Shown: positions 25,237 through 34,443 of the stretch, piece after piece
Numbering within the stretch: position 1 is the stretch's first letter
Layout: each line of letters starts with the position of its first letter
Source of the DNA: JAGWBD01 sp965197455
GTDB lineage: Bacteria > Chloroflexota > Anaerolineae > Aggregatilineales > Phototrophicaceae
Reading direction: 5' to 3'
Assembly (NCBI GenBank): GCA_965197455.1
Contig: OZ240208.1
Location: 1,860,001 to 1,924,000, forward strand
Length of the DNA: 64,000 nucleotides
Position numbers and translations under genes: made by a program
The notes under the pieces: model-generated
Databases searched by the model: none
Seen by the model: only the letters and a program-made list of their open reading frames with translations
What the model was told of the DNA's origin: nothing

Positions 25237-25266
25237 TTGACAGCTCGCGCGACTCTCCCCTATCAT
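25237..25266 (+). promoter_or_regulatory. Promoter of the YceD-like gene
   Basis: A consensus -35 TTGACA (25237-25242) and -10 TATCAT (25261-25266) are separated by 18 bases. The ATG at 25298 follows 31 bases later. No clear ribosome site is present. Confidence 0.6.
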
Positions 25267-25297
25267 TTCGGCACAGTCATTTCTGCGATGAACGAAT

Positions 25298-25852
25298 ATG
25301 AGCGCAGCGTCACATCCCCTCAGCCAGCGCATGTTACGACTCAACGTCGGCGACATCACCGGCGCCGGGCCCGGTTACAGCCAAGACGCCAGCTTCGATC
25401 TGCCTGCCCTGCATGTCGCCGGGGACCTGGCGCTGGAATTCCTGCGCGGCCCCTTTCGCCTCAGCCGCACACGCGAGGGCGTGCTGCTACAGGGACAGCT
25501 GCTGGCAGGTCTGCGCGGCGATTGCAGCCGCTGCCTGACGCCAACGCTGGCGCAGCTTCCCTTGCAGCTGGAAGAGCTCTACAGCTATCCCGTGGCGTCG
25601 GGCGTGGAGTTCAGCGTCGGCGAGGATGGCATGCTCGACCTGGCGCCGCTGCTGCGCGCCGAAGTGCTCATCGCCAGCGTGCACGGCCTGCTCTGCATGG
25701 CAGAATGCCGCGGCCTTTGCCCCCTGTGCGGCGCCAACCGCAACCAGACGGACTGCGACTGCGACCGCGATGAGCTGGACCCGCGCATGGCCGCCCTGCG
25801 ACAGTTGCTGGACGACGCCCCCGTCGCGCAGGGGCCGGATCGCGAAGCATGA
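25298..25852 (+). CDS. YceD/DUF177 family protein
   Basis: This 184-residue protein of the DUF177 family is linked in many bacteria to 23S rRNA or L32 metabolism. It shows the family's Cys motifs: GDCSRCL in the middle and GLCPLCGANRNQTDCDCD near the C-terminus, which together could bind a metal. In most genomes the gene is followed by rpmF (ribosomal protein L32). Here a PucR-type regulator follows instead. The start at 25298 gives the usual family length. Confidence 0.85.
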   Translation: MSAASHPLSQRMLRLNVGDITGAGPGYSQDASFDLPALHVAGDLALEFLRGPFRLSRTREGVLLQGQLLAGLRGDCSRCLTPTLAQLPLQLEELYSYPVASGVEFSVGEDGMLDLAPLLRAEVLIASVHGLLCMAECRGLCPLCGANRNQTDCDCDRDELDPRMAALRQLLDDAPVAQGPDREA

Positions 25853-25899
25853 CCCCCGCAGGCCCCGACACCTTTTTCGCTGTTCGGCCCTGAACGCCC

Positions 25900-27498
25900 G
25901 TGCTCACCGTTGCGGACGCATTGCGGCTGCCGGCCTTAAGCGGCGCCCGCCTGGTCGCCGGCGCGGCGGGCAGCTGCCGGTCCATCAGCCAGGTACACCC
26001 GGTCAGCGGGCCGGATGCCGCCCGTTGGCTCAACGGCGGCGAATTCATCCTGACCACCGTCAACAACCTGCCGGCAGATGCCGCTGGCCAGCGCGCCTGG
26101 TTGCAGGCCCTCGTCGACAAGAATGTGGCCGGCATGGGACTGGCCGTCGGCAACGCCATCGAGTGCGCGCCCGCGGCGTTGTGCGAGGCTGCCGAGCGCC
26201 ATCAGTTCCCGCTCATCGAGCTGCCCTCGCGCCTGCGCTTCGTCGATGTCGCCCGCAGCGCCAACGAGCTCATCGCCCAAGAACACCTGGTGCTGCTGGA
26301 ACGCGCGCTCAACATCCAGCGTGTGCTGACGCAACTGGTGCTGGATGGCGGCGACCTGCAGCAGCTGGCCAACACGCTCGCTGATCTCATCGGCCAGTCG
26401 GTCAGCATCGAGGATGGTCGCTTTGAGGCGTTGGCCAGCGCCAACATCAGCGTCTTCGATGAGGCGCGCCGCTACACCCTGCGCGAGGGCCGCACCGATC
26501 CGCGCCTCGTGCGCGTGCTGCGTGACCGCGGCTACCTCGACACCATTAGCAGCACGCTGCGCCCGCTGGCGCTGCCGGCGCTGCCCGAGGTCGGCCTTGA
26601 GATGGAGCGCATCCTGGCGCCCGTCGTCGTCCACGGCGACATCTACGGCTACGTCTGGATCATCGCCGACGACCGCCCGTTGACCGACATTGACCACATG
26701 GCCATCGAAAGCGGCGCGACCATCGCCGCCCTGATGATGTTGCACCAGGAAGCCGTGCAGAGCGCCGAGATGTCGTTGAAAGGCAGCTTCTTTGCGCGCC
26801 TGATTGAGGGCGATGAAAGCCAGGGCGCCCTTCTGGCCGACCAGGCCCTGCGCTACGGCATCGACCTCGGCATGCCCTTCCGCCTGTTGCTCGTCGCGCC
26901 GCCGGAACGGCAGCAACCCTTGCGCGTTCAGCGCCGCATCCACCAGCTGGCCGCGCGCGAGGCCTGGCAGGCGATTGTGGGCCAGTTCGCCGGCCAGGTG
27001 TTGCTGCTGCTGCCGGCAGACACAGCGCCTGATCACATCAGTGCGAAGTTGCGACGTCTGCGCGTGGGCAAGAGCCTGCGCATCTGCGTCAGTCCGCCAC
27101 AGCGCGACGCCGCCAGGGTGCCGCTCGCCTACAGTCAGTGCCAGCAGGCATTGCAAATCGCGCGCCGCCTGGAGCTGCCTCCCGTGACGAAGTACGCGCA
27201 GCTCGGCTACCTGCTCACCCTGTGGCAGGCAGGACCGCAGGAACTGGAGTCGAACCCGCATTTGCCGGCGTTGCGCCAGTTGCAGCAGGAGGAGCAGGCG
27301 GACCTGTTTCGCACGCTCGAAACCTGGCTGGATGCCGGCGGCAATGGCGCCCGCACCGCCCGCGCGTTGCACATCCACCGCAGCACGCTCAACTACCGCC
27401 TGCAGCGCATCCGCAACATCTGCGACAACCCGCTCAGCGAGCCCGCCGCCCGGCTCGACCTGCAGTTCGCGCTCAAACAGCTGCGCCTCTTCGGTTGA
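25900..27498 (+). CDS. PucR family transcriptional regulator
   Basis: This 532-residue protein has the three parts of PucR regulators: an N-terminal purine-catabolism-type domain (TVADALRLPALSGARLVAG, about 1-125), a central GAF/GGDEF-like region, and a C-terminal helix-turn-helix (TARALHIHRSTLNYRLQRI). Such proteins activate nitrogen or purine catabolism genes in response to a small molecule. Start is GTG 25900; no better ATG exists nearby. The target is not evident, as the next forward gene is a secreted nuclease 437 bases away. Confidence 0.9.
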   Translation: MLTVADALRLPALSGARLVAGAAGSCRSISQVHPVSGPDAARWLNGGEFILTTVNNLPADAAGQRAWLQALVDKNVAGMGLAVGNAIECAPAALCEAAERHQFPLIELPSRLRFVDVARSANELIAQEHLVLLERALNIQRVLTQLVLDGGDLQQLANTLADLIGQSVSIEDGRFEALASANISVFDEARRYTLREGRTDPRLVRVLRDRGYLDTISSTLRPLALPALPEVGLEMERILAPVVVHGDIYGYVWIIADDRPLTDIDHMAIESGATIAALMMLHQEAVQSAEMSLKGSFFARLIEGDESQGALLADQALRYGIDLGMPFRLLLVAPPERQQPLRVQRRIHQLAAREAWQAIVGQFAGQVLLLLPADTAPDHISAKLRRLRVGKSLRICVSPPQRDAARVPLAYSQCQQALQIARRLELPPVTKYAQLGYLLTLWQAGPQELESNPHLPALRQLQQEEQADLFRTLETWLDAGGNGARTARALHIHRSTLNYRLQRIRNICDNPLSEPAARLDLQFALKQLRLFG

Positions 27499-27935
27499 CG
27501 CCACCCCAATCCCGTTTCACAGCATTGAGACAACCTCGCCACTACCTGGAGATGCTGTTGTCCTTTGCTTGACTCACAACTTAATAATGACTTTTTGTCC
27601 CGTTTTTGTTCGCATTCCTGAACGCCCGCCTGCCACGACTGTCAGGCTTGGCATCCGTCACACTGCCACAAGTTTGAACCTGTACTCCAGGTAGCGGAAA
27701 CCGGGACTCGCTGATTCCACGCGCGCGCATCAAAGCTGCTGCACCGCGCTGCCAGTGCCGTTGTCACGTTTCGAAACCATAGAACATAACCTTGCCATAC
27801 ACTGAACCCGCGCCTTGACCTTGTCTTTACCTTTCATTAAGGTTGCGCTCGCGGGACCTGGTTTCTCCATGGCTGCCTCTCTGCACCCGACGCCACGTTC
27901 CAACGGTGCATTCCCCCGCAACGAGGAGGCAGTCT
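27499..27935. other. Long intergenic region without a gene
   Basis: These 437 bases between the PucR gene and the secreted nuclease are less GC-rich than the surroundings, and I see no credible coding frame in them. The region presumably holds the terminator of the first gene and the promoter of the second, but I could not pick out a convincing -35/-10 pair or stem-loop. Confidence 0.4.
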
Positions 27936-29246
27936 GTGAAACGCTTGCTGTACGTCGCGCTGCTGGTCGTCCTGACAGCCGCTGCCCTGTACGCCGCTGG
28001 CGCGCAGAACACGTCACAGGCCCAGGAGCAATGGCGCGGCCTGCGCGTCGCTGTCGAAAACCGTTGCGCGCCCTATGACCGCGATGATTATCCCTATTCC
28101 CAGTCCGTCGAGCTGAACATCATCGCGCGCGAGGGCGGGGCCATCTGCAGCCCCTACACCAACGAGTGCTTTGAAACGCGCTTCGAAACCGACATTGAGC
28201 ACATCGTCGCCGTGTCCGAAGCGCACGACAGCGGCCTCTGCGCTGCCAGCAATGCCACCAAACGACAGTTTTCCTCCGACCTGCGCAACCTGACCCTGGC
28301 CTCGCCCGCACTGAACCGCAACCAGAAGCGCGCGAAGGACGCCGCTGACTGGCGGCCGACACAAAATCGCTGCTGGTTCGCCAACCAGATCATCACGGTG
28401 CGCCGCGCCTATGACCTGAGCATCGACCGGCGTGAGGCGAATGCGCTGGACAGGATTCTGGAAGGCTGCGGCACGACCGGGACAGTGGCGCCGGACGCAG
28501 GCTACGTCGTCACCCACAGCAGCACGGTGAATGCGCGCTCCTGCGCGGACACGGCCTGCGCCATCGTCACCACCTTCCGCAGCGGTCAGGCGCTGGACGT
28601 GATCGAGCAGGTGACCGGTGTGGCCTGGCGCGACGACACGCGCTGGCTGAAAGTCCGCCATGCGGACACTGAGGTCTACGTGCACGCTTCCCTGGCCGGG
28701 AGGGCTACCGCCACGCCGGCAGCCATAGTGACGTCCACACCGAGGCCGACCAGCGCAGCGCCCTCCGTCAACGTGAACCAGGCGACCACCCGTTACTACG
28801 TCGTCGCGTCAGTCAGTGTCAACGCGCGCAGTTGCCCGCGAACCAGTTGCAATGTCATCACCAGCTTCGCGCGCGGCGCTGCGGTCAACGTTCTGCAGCG
28901 CGTCTCCGGCGAGTCCGTCAGCGGCAATGCGAGCTGGCAGGCGGTACGACACAACAATGCGGTGGCCTACATCCACGCCCCCCTGCTGTCGCAGACCCGG
29001 CCGAGCGCGGTCAGCGCTCCCGCGCCACAACCGGTTTCGCGGTCAGTACAACCGGCGTCTGCGCCGCAGCAGCAGGTGCAGCCGACCACCGTGCCGGGCT
29101 CGCAATTCAGCTGCAACTGCTCAAAGACCTGCGGCGCCATGGCCTCCTGTCAGGAAGCCTACTTCCAGCTGAACCAGTGCGGCTGTTCGCGCCGTGACTC
29201 GGACAGTGACAGCGTGCCCTGCGAGAGCATCTGCCCAGGAGGCTAA
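27936..29246 (+). CDS. Secreted HNH-type nuclease (DUF1524/GmrSD C-terminal-like) with SH3b and Excalibur-like domains
   Basis: This 436-residue protein starts at GTG 27936 after GAGGAGG. It has a signal peptide (LLYVALLVVLTAAALYA) and a nuclease domain at about 35-178 with the His-Asn-Asn pattern of DUF1524 (DIEHIVAVSEAHDSG, then DLRNLTLASPALNRNQKRA and DWRP). Two SH3b domains follow (about 188-253 and 285-352; VNARSC at the start of each, YVHASL and YIHAPLL at the ends). The C-terminal Cys-rich segment (ASCQEAYFQLNQCGC, then DSDSDSVPCE) resembles an Excalibur calcium-binding motif. Paired Cys suggest disulfides outside the cell. It probably degrades extracellular nucleic acid while held at the cell wall. 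Confidence 0.85.
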   Translation: MKRLLYVALLVVLTAAALYAAGAQNTSQAQEQWRGLRVAVENRCAPYDRDDYPYSQSVELNIIAREGGAICSPYTNECFETRFETDIEHIVAVSEAHDSGLCAASNATKRQFSSDLRNLTLASPALNRNQKRAKDAADWRPTQNRCWFANQIITVRRAYDLSIDRREANALDRILEGCGTTGTVAPDAGYVVTHSSTVNARSCADTACAIVTTFRSGQALDVIEQVTGVAWRDDTRWLKVRHADTEVYVHASLAGRATATPAAIVTSTPRPTSAAPSVNVNQATTRYYVVASVSVNARSCPRTSCNVITSFARGAAVNVLQRVSGESVSGNASWQAVRHNNAVAYIHAPLLSQTRPSAVSAPAPQPVSRSVQPASAPQQQVQPTTVPGSQFSCNCSKTCGAMASCQEAYFQLNQCGCSRRDSDSDSVPCESICPGG

Positions 29247-29324
29247 ATTTGCTGCCAAGTTTAGGGGAGAGGCTCCTTCCTTCCCCAACTAGCGAGGACG
29301 TCACGGGGGCACTGGCGCGCGCCG

Positions 29325-29333
29325 TGCTACAAT
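29325..29333 (+). promoter_or_regulatory. Extended -10 promoter of the ATC hydrolase-like gene
   Basis: TGCTACAAT lies 31 bases before ATG 29365. No clear -35 is visible, as is common for extended -10 promoters. Confidence 0.5.
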
Positions 29334-29364
29334 CCGGCCAGGAGCCAGTTGCCGGAGGCCGCCC

Positions 29365-29868
29365 ATGCCCGCCAATGACGAACTGAACCAGCGCATCGGC
29401 GTGCTCACGCGCCGCGAGACCGAGGCGCGCATCCTCGCGCCGCTGCTTGAGGCGCTGGGTGAAGAGTTCGGGCGCGAGCGCGTATTCGCTGTCCTGCGTG
29501 AGACGATCATCAGAATTGCGCATGAACAGGGCGCGGCCATGCGTGAACAACAAGGCAGCGATGACCTCGGCGCCTTCGCTGACACGCTACCGGCCTGGCA
29601 GCAGGATGACGCGCTACGCATCGAGACGCTGCGCCAGGACGACAACGCCTTCCACTTCAACGTCACGCGCTGCCGCTACGCCGAGTTGTATCACGCGCTG
29701 GGCATCCCGGAGCTGGGCGCGCTGCTCTCCTGCAACCGCGACTTCGCGCTCATCGAGGGCTTCAACGCGGACGTCCAGCTGGAGCGCACGCAGACCATCA
29801 TGCAGGGCGCAAGTCACTGCGACTTCCGCTACACGCTGCCGGCATCTGAAGAACAAACGGACCCGTGA
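29365..29868 (+). CDS. L-2-amino-thiazoline-4-carboxylic acid hydrolase-like protein
   Basis: This 167-residue protein matches the ATC hydrolase family in length and in its C-terminal half: FNVTRCRYAELYHALGIPEL, LLSCNRDFALIEGFN and QLERTQTIMQGASHCDFRY, with Cys and His in conserved positions. Characterised members open the thiazoline ring on the way to L-cysteine; most homologs are untested. It is coupled to the glycosyltransferase gene downstream by a GTGA overlap. Confidence 0.75.
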   Translation: MPANDELNQRIGVLTRRETEARILAPLLEALGEEFGRERVFAVLRETIIRIAHEQGAAMREQQGSDDLGAFADTLPAWQQDDALRIETLRQDDNAFHFNVTRCRYAELYHALGIPELGALLSCNRDFALIEGFNADVQLERTQTIMQGASHCDFRYTLPASEEQTDP

Positions 29869-31073
29869 AACTGCTCGTCGTACCGGCTTCGCTTGACCTG
29901 CGGCAACCCTTCAGCGCGACGCCGGCCTGGTGGCAGCTGCTCAAGGCGCTGCACGAGGAAGGCGCCGAGCTCATCGCCAGCCCCTGGCAGGGGCCGCCCA
30001 TCGAGTCGCTGTGGTGGCGCGCCGCGGCCAACCCCGCGCAGTGGCAGGGCGACGCCTGGCTGGCTGCGCGCAGCCTGTGGCGCCGCGTGCTCGGCACGCC
30101 AAAGCCTGTGCAACTGGAAGATAACGATGTGCCGCCATCGCGCCTGGCGCGCGAGCTCTGGTCATCGCGGCTGCTGCGCAAGTTCGCGCACGCAGCGATC
30201 GCGCCGCTGTGGCACGCGCATCTGTCGCGCATCCTGAGCAAGCAGCCGGACATCGACGCCCTGCTTTTCCTGACTGTGCCGCTCAACCAGCTGACCGGCG
30301 TGCCGCGTGCGCTGTCGGAGAAATTCGATGTGCCGGTCTTCTACTACGACGGCGACGTACCGGCCAGCCTGCCGCAGATGGGCGGCTTCGCCAGCGGCTT
30401 CCGCATCTACCAGGGCGCGCAGCCGGAGGAATATACGGCCTTCATCAGCAACAGCCTGGGCGGCGCGGTCGAACTGCGCAAGCTCGGCGCGCGCGCGGCC
30501 TACACCGTCTACTATGGCGTGGACGAGACGGTCTTCAGTCCGATGCGCGCCCCGACGCAGGACATCGACTTCTTCTTCTACGGCCACGGCCGTGAATATC
30601 GCTCGCTCTGGATCGACGACATGATCGCGCGGCCGGCGGCGGCCATGCCCGACGCGAGCTTCGCCGTGCGCGGCACAAACCTCGGCGACCTGGGCCCGAC
30701 GCAACAGTTACCCTACCTCAGCTTCAACAAGCTACGCGAATACGTGGGGCGCAGTCGCGTCAACCTGTGCATCACGCGCCGCGCGCACGCCAGCCTCTAC
30801 GGTTCCTCCAGTTCTCGGCCCTTCGAGCTGGGCGGCATGGGCGCGTGCATCGTGGCCAGCCCCTACGCCGGCCTGGAACTGTGGTTCGAGCCGGAGCAGG
30901 AAATCCTAGTGGTGCACTCGTATGAGGAAGCGCTGGAGCGTTATCACTGGTTGCTTGCGCATGATACGGAACGGCAGCGCATGGGCGCAGCGGCGCGGGC
31001 GCGCGTGCTGTCCGAGCACACCATGCGCCACCGCGCGCGCCAACTGCTGGGCATCATGCGCGGGCATTTGTAG
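29865..31073 (+). CDS. Glycosyltransferase, CgeB-like GT-B family
   Basis: This 402-residue protein has a GT-B layout. The N-terminal Rossmann half includes FYYDGDVPASLPQ, and the C-terminal half has a donor-binding region (FELGGMGACIVASPYAGLEL) followed by EILVVHSYEEAL. This arrangement is seen in CgeB/spore-type and other family 1-like transferases that modify surface polymers. GTG 29865 is the start, overlapping the previous stop. The acceptor and sugar are unknown. Confidence 0.8.
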   Translation: MKLLVVPASLDLRQPFSATPAWWQLLKALHEEGAELIASPWQGPPIESLWWRAAANPAQWQGDAWLAARSLWRRVLGTPKPVQLEDNDVPPSRLARELWSSRLLRKFAHAAIAPLWHAHLSRILSKQPDIDALLFLTVPLNQLTGVPRALSEKFDVPVFYYDGDVPASLPQMGGFASGFRIYQGAQPEEYTAFISNSLGGAVELRKLGARAAYTVYYGVDETVFSPMRAPTQDIDFFFYGHGREYRSLWIDDMIARPAAAMPDASFAVRGTNLGDLGPTQQLPYLSFNKLREYVGRSRVNLCITRRAHASLYGSSSSRPFELGGMGACIVASPYAGLELWFEPEQEILVVHSYEEALERYHWLLAHDTERQRMGAAARARVLSEHTMRHRARQLLGIMRGHL

Positions 31074-31218
31074 GTGGAGAAAACCAAATCAGACGTAATC
31101 AACTTTAGAAAATATATATCTTCAAGCTGATTAGAACGTTTGGAAATTTCTGACAGAATTCTTGCACTTTGGGCACCGGACGAAGACTCACCTTCATCGC
31201 CAGCCCCTTGAATCAAAG

Positions 31219-31256
31219 GCCCGCGCTGCCAGAGCGGTTGGCTCGGCAGCGCGGGC
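31219..31256. terminator. Terminator-like hairpin between convergent genes
   Basis: A perfect 12-pair stem (GCCCGCGCTGCC with GGCAGCGCGGGC) with a 14-base loop lies between the glycosyltransferase and the convergent small gene, and could serve both. The preceding 31074-31200 is AT-rich and has no gene. Confidence 0.65.
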
Positions 31257-31274
31257 GTTCCAGATGTTCAGATT

Positions 31275-31487
31275 CTACACCCGCGCGCCCATCCACTTCG
31301 CGTCCATCAGCTGGCCAAACTCCAGCCCGCGGCGCGCTTCCACCAGCGTCTGGTAGCCCGCGTTGCGGCCACGCCCCTCGCTCAGCACCGCGCGCAGGGC
31401 TTCCACCAGCGAAGGCCGCTCCACCCGCTCGCTCAGCCAGTCCCGCTCGACCTGCTGCAGCCGCATCATTCCCGTCATCGTCGCCAT
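31275..31487 (-). CDS. Small protein of unknown function
   Basis: This 70-residue soluble protein has a helical centre (RPSLVEALRAVLSEGRG) and ends in LMDAKWMGARV. A good ribosome site (GGAGGAAC) lies 6 bases before ATG 31487, which is the main support for it being real. The partner gene diverges 156 bases away. No family recognised. Confidence 0.5.
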   Translation of the reverse strand: MATMTGMMRLQQVERDWLSERVERPSLVEALRAVLSEGRGRNAGYQTLVEARRGLEFGQLMDAKWMGARV

Positions 31488-31643
31488 CGTTTGTTCCTCC
31501 GTTTCTTTTTCGTCTTACCTCCATTACGCGACAAATCGCGCGCCGGTTCAAGAGTCCATGCAGTCCATCCACGGCGTTTTTACAGCGTTCTTACGGCGTT
31601 CCAACACTTGCCGCGTCCACGCTGGTCCAGTAGGCTGGGCGCC

Positions 31644-32804
31644 ATGATTAACCGCCCACAACCCATTCTGACCGACGCCAGCAATCCCTTCGCCAACCGC
31701 ACCCTGTGCGAGCGCCTGCCCGCCATCCTGCGCGAGACGCGGGCGCTCAACCCCGACTACTCGCCGCAGATTCACGACGCCATCCAGCGCCTGCACGACG
31801 AGCTGGTCAACGACGCAGCGATTCGCCTGATCGAGACGCCGGCGCCCGATTACGACGACTGGCACGTGGCCTGGTTCCCCTTCCGCGAAACCAGCTGGCA
31901 GCGCTGCCAGTGGTTCTTCGCCGAGGTCTATCACTACCGGCTGCTCATCGAGGCTGTGCGCTGGTGGGAAACGGGGCGCGACCCCTTCGCGCCGAAGAAG
32001 GCGGAGGAATACGCCAGCGCGGCGCATCGGGAGTTGCTGACGCGCGCCCTGGCGGCGGAGGGCTCACGCGAGGAACGGCTGGCGACGCTGCTGGAACTGG
32101 CCGTCTGGGGCAACCGCATCGACCTCAGCTACGCCGTCTCATCCGCGCATGGCAGCCAGGCCCGCGCCGAAGACCTGCTCGTCGATGAGCGCGCGCGCGT
32201 CATCGCGCATCTGCTGCGCGAGCCGGGTGAGGTGCACATCATCGCCGACAACGCCGGCAGCGAACTGAGCATGGACCTGGCGCTGGCAGCGCTGCTGCTG
32301 ACTGAAGACCTGGCGCCGCGAGTCGTGCTGCACCTCAAGCTGCACCCCACCTTCGTCAGCGACGCCACCGTCACTGACGTGCTGGGCTTCCTTGCCATGT
32401 TGCGCGCAGGGACACAGGAGCGCGACGCCCGCCAGTTCGGCGAGCAGCTGCAAACGCTGCTGGAACAGGGGCGACTGCGCCTGGCACCGGACTCCTGGTG
32501 GAACAGCACGGCCTTCCTCTACGCGCTGCCGCCGCGCTTGCAACAACAGTTCGCACAGGCGCGTCTGGCCATCATCAAGGGCGACGCCAACTACCGGCGC
32601 ATGGTCTACGACACCATCTGGCCGGCCGACACCCCGCTGCGCAGCGTCGCCGGCCACTTCCCCTGCCCCTTGCTGGCCCTGCGCGCACTGAAGAGCGACC
32701 CGGTCGTGGGCCTGGCGCCGGGACTGGCAGAGCAGCTGGACGCGGTCGACGCGGACTGGCGCGTCAACGGCAAACGCGCCCTGCTACAGGGCACGCTACC
32801 GTAA
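31644..32804 (+). CDS. DUF89/ARMT1-like damage-control phosphatase
   Basis: This 386-residue protein of the DUF89 family comprises metal-dependent phosphatases that remove damaged phosphometabolites. The N-terminal helical part carries WHVAWFPFRETSWQRCQWFF, and the active-site part carries NRIDLS and IIADNAGSELSMDLAL, the latter holding the metal-binding Asp-Asn pair. FVSDATVTDVLGFL follows. I start at ATG 31644; the frame is open further upstream but there overlaps the promoter region of the divergent small gene and encodes no domain. Confidence 0.85.
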   Translation: MINRPQPILTDASNPFANRTLCERLPAILRETRALNPDYSPQIHDAIQRLHDELVNDAAIRLIETPAPDYDDWHVAWFPFRETSWQRCQWFFAEVYHYRLLIEAVRWWETGRDPFAPKKAEEYASAAHRELLTRALAAEGSREERLATLLELAVWGNRIDLSYAVSSAHGSQARAEDLLVDERARVIAHLLREPGEVHIIADNAGSELSMDLALAALLLTEDLAPRVVLHLKLHPTFVSDATVTDVLGFLAMLRAGTQERDARQFGEQLQTLLEQGRLRLAPDSWWNSTAFLYALPPRLQQQFAQARLAIIKGDANYRRMVYDTIWPADTPLRSVAGHFPCPLLALRALKSDPVVGLAPGLAEQLDAVDADWRVNGKRALLQGTLP

Positions 32805-32813
32805 CGCGCGAAC

Positions 32814-33374
32814 TCAGCCTTCCTCGTACTCGCGCCAGGGAATGAAGCGCTCGCGATAGACGAGGTCCTGCCAGTAGCGACGCTTGCCTGGCTTCATCAC
32901 GAAGGACGGGTTCGGCTGTGGATGCCCCACGCAGAGCACCATCCAGGGCGTGAAACGGTCCGGCAGGTTGAGGATCTTGCGCAGGGCGGGCACGTTGAAG
33001 GAGGTCACCGGCCCGGACGCCAGGCCCAGCGAATGCGCCGCCAGCGCCATGGTCTGCGCCGCCTGGCCCACGTCCATCAGGAAGACGGGGTCATCCGCCT
33101 CCTCGTCGATATAGGTCGGGAAGTTGCGCCGGTCGACGCATGCGAAAATATACGTGGGCGCATTCGAATAGATGCCTGGCGAGACGCGGCGAATTAACTC
33201 GATCAGTTCCGGGTCCTGCACCACCAGAAAGCGGTTGGGCAGGTGGTTGCTGCCGGTCGGCGACCAGCGGGCAGCCTCAAGGATGATTTCCAGGTCCGCC
33301 TCCGAGACCTGCTCGTCGGTCATTTCGCGCACGACGCGACGCGTTTTGATGTTGTCCAGCACCGGGTTGCTCAT
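32814..33374 (-). CDS. Nitroreductase family protein
   Basis: This 186-residue FMN-dependent NADH-oxidase/nitroreductase-fold protein has the N-terminal FMN motif TRRVVREM, the helix ARWSPTGSNHLPNRFLVVQD, and DVGQAAQTMALAAHSLGLAS with the usual Gly/Ala-rich FMN contact. It is short for the family, which is common for the compact type. The start overlaps the stop of the upstream gene by 4 bases (ATGA). Confidence 0.9.
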   Translation of the reverse strand: MSNPVLDNIKTRRVVREMTDEQVSEADLEIILEAARWSPTGSNHLPNRFLVVQDPELIELIRRVSPGIYSNAPTYIFACVDRRNFPTYIDEEADDPVFLMDVGQAAQTMALAAHSLGLASGPVTSFNVPALRKILNLPDRFTPWMVLCVGHPQPNPSFVMKPGKRRYWQDLVYRERFIPWREYEEG

Positions 33375-33700
33375 GCCTCACCTCCCGTCGTCAGGCCGGC
33401 GCGCGCGACCAGGCATTCGCCCAGCGCCTCATTCAGCTCGACCACAATCGCCTTGTACTGCTCCGGCATGCCGGTGATCGTATGCGAGACCGGAATGCGC
33501 TCCAGGGCCACCTCCAGCAGCTTGCGCACCTCCGGCGACACATCATCAATCACCATGGCCGCCAGGCGCTCGGCAGCGGTCAACTGCCGCAGCGGCCCGT
33601 AGCGCGCCGGCTCGCGCAGCAAGAGCAGCGCGCAACTGAAGAACAGGGCCATCAATTCAACAACTTCGTCTTCCGTCAAAAACTTGCGTTCCGCATCCAT
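33371..33700 (-). CDS. Small helical protein, possibly DUF6092-like
   Basis: This 109-residue, mostly helical protein begins MDAERKFLTEDEVVEL and contains ALLLLREPARYGPLRQLTAA, reminiscent of DUF6092 proteins (from memory, not searched). ATG 33700 is preferred because GGAGGTGCC lies just upstream; a longer frame to 33754 has no ribosome site. It is translationally coupled to the nitroreductase gene, suggesting a helper or regulatory partner. Confidence 0.55.
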   Translation of the reverse strand: MDAERKFLTEDEVVELMALFFSCALLLLREPARYGPLRQLTAAERLAAMVIDDVSPEVRKLLEVALERIPVSHTITGMPEQYKAIVVELNEALGECLVARAGLTTGGEA

Positions 33701-33912
33701 GGGCACCTCCTCCACTGCGCGAAGTATGACACGCCACATGAATTCAGACGACAATATTTCTGTTCAAGATGTGAAAATTTGAGAACCTTTCAGACGATTA
33801 CTCATTTACTACTATTTCGTTTTTGGCACCTGGAAACTCGTCAGTCAGCTAAAATGTGTCTCTAGCCATTCTGTAGCATATGTCTCATCAAAGTTAGCTG
33901 CGTATAAGATTT

Positions 33913-34443
33913 TCAAGCACGTATAAATTCCACTGAAGTATCAAATTCAAAATCCAAAACAAAATAAGGATTGAAAACATGAGATATTTCGTACCTCAAA
34001 ATCCGCATTACTATTCCGTTGTTTTGACTGTCGTAGAAAAGAGGAGGTAATTCCAAACCGATTATGAAAAGTCCAGGTGGTTCAAATCTCTTTGAAGGCC
34101 TTACACTGTTTACCCAACGTTCTATGAAGGCTCTTGACCTTTGCGCTTCCAGGTTTCTTCTCCGAATATGATCTAAAGGATAATTCTTGGGGAATTGGTA
34201 TTCTCTTTGGACGAATTCTTGCTTCAAGGCACGCAGTATTCCGGGCTTCGCACTCTCCCAAATTTTATTCAAATTTGCGCTTTCATAGTTTTTGCGATGA
34301 GCACGCTTCATTCTGACTTTCCTTACAAATCTAACAAGATTCCTAGGGATGTAAAAGACAGCTTTGATGGTGTGTATGACCAGCCATCGCAGATCACGAT
34401 AGATATCTCTTAGCAATCCTTCAGTTCCGAGCTTGACAGTCAT
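33913..34443 (-). CDS. Unrecognised protein in an AT-rich island
   Basis: This 176-residue basic protein has an N-terminal amphipathic region (DLRWLVIHTIKAVFYIPRNL), an Arg/Lys-rich middle and a hydrophobic C-terminal third (GLFIIGLELPPLFYDS). Codons are A/T-ending throughout, unlike every neighbour. The flanks (33701-33912 and 34444-34619) are equally AT-rich and gene-poor. I recognise no family. The composition points to horizontal acquisition or a decaying mobile fragment. Confidence 0.5.
   Translation of the reverse strand: MTVKLGTEGLLRDIYRDLRWLVIHTIKAVFYIPRNLVRFVRKVRMKRAHRKNYESANLNKIWESAKPGILRALKQEFVQREYQFPKNYPLDHIRRRNLEAQRSRAFIERWVNSVRPSKRFEPPGLFIIGLELPPLFYDSQNNGIVMRILRYEISHVFNPYFVLDFEFDTSVEFIRA

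Noticed and set aside
25936..27504. Long reverse open frame opposite the PucR gene
   Set aside because: Antisense shadow; the forward frame has clear PucR domains and a helix-turn-helix.
28120..28396. Small reverse frames inside the secreted nuclease gene
   Set aside because: Shadows of the nuclease gene, with no supporting signals.
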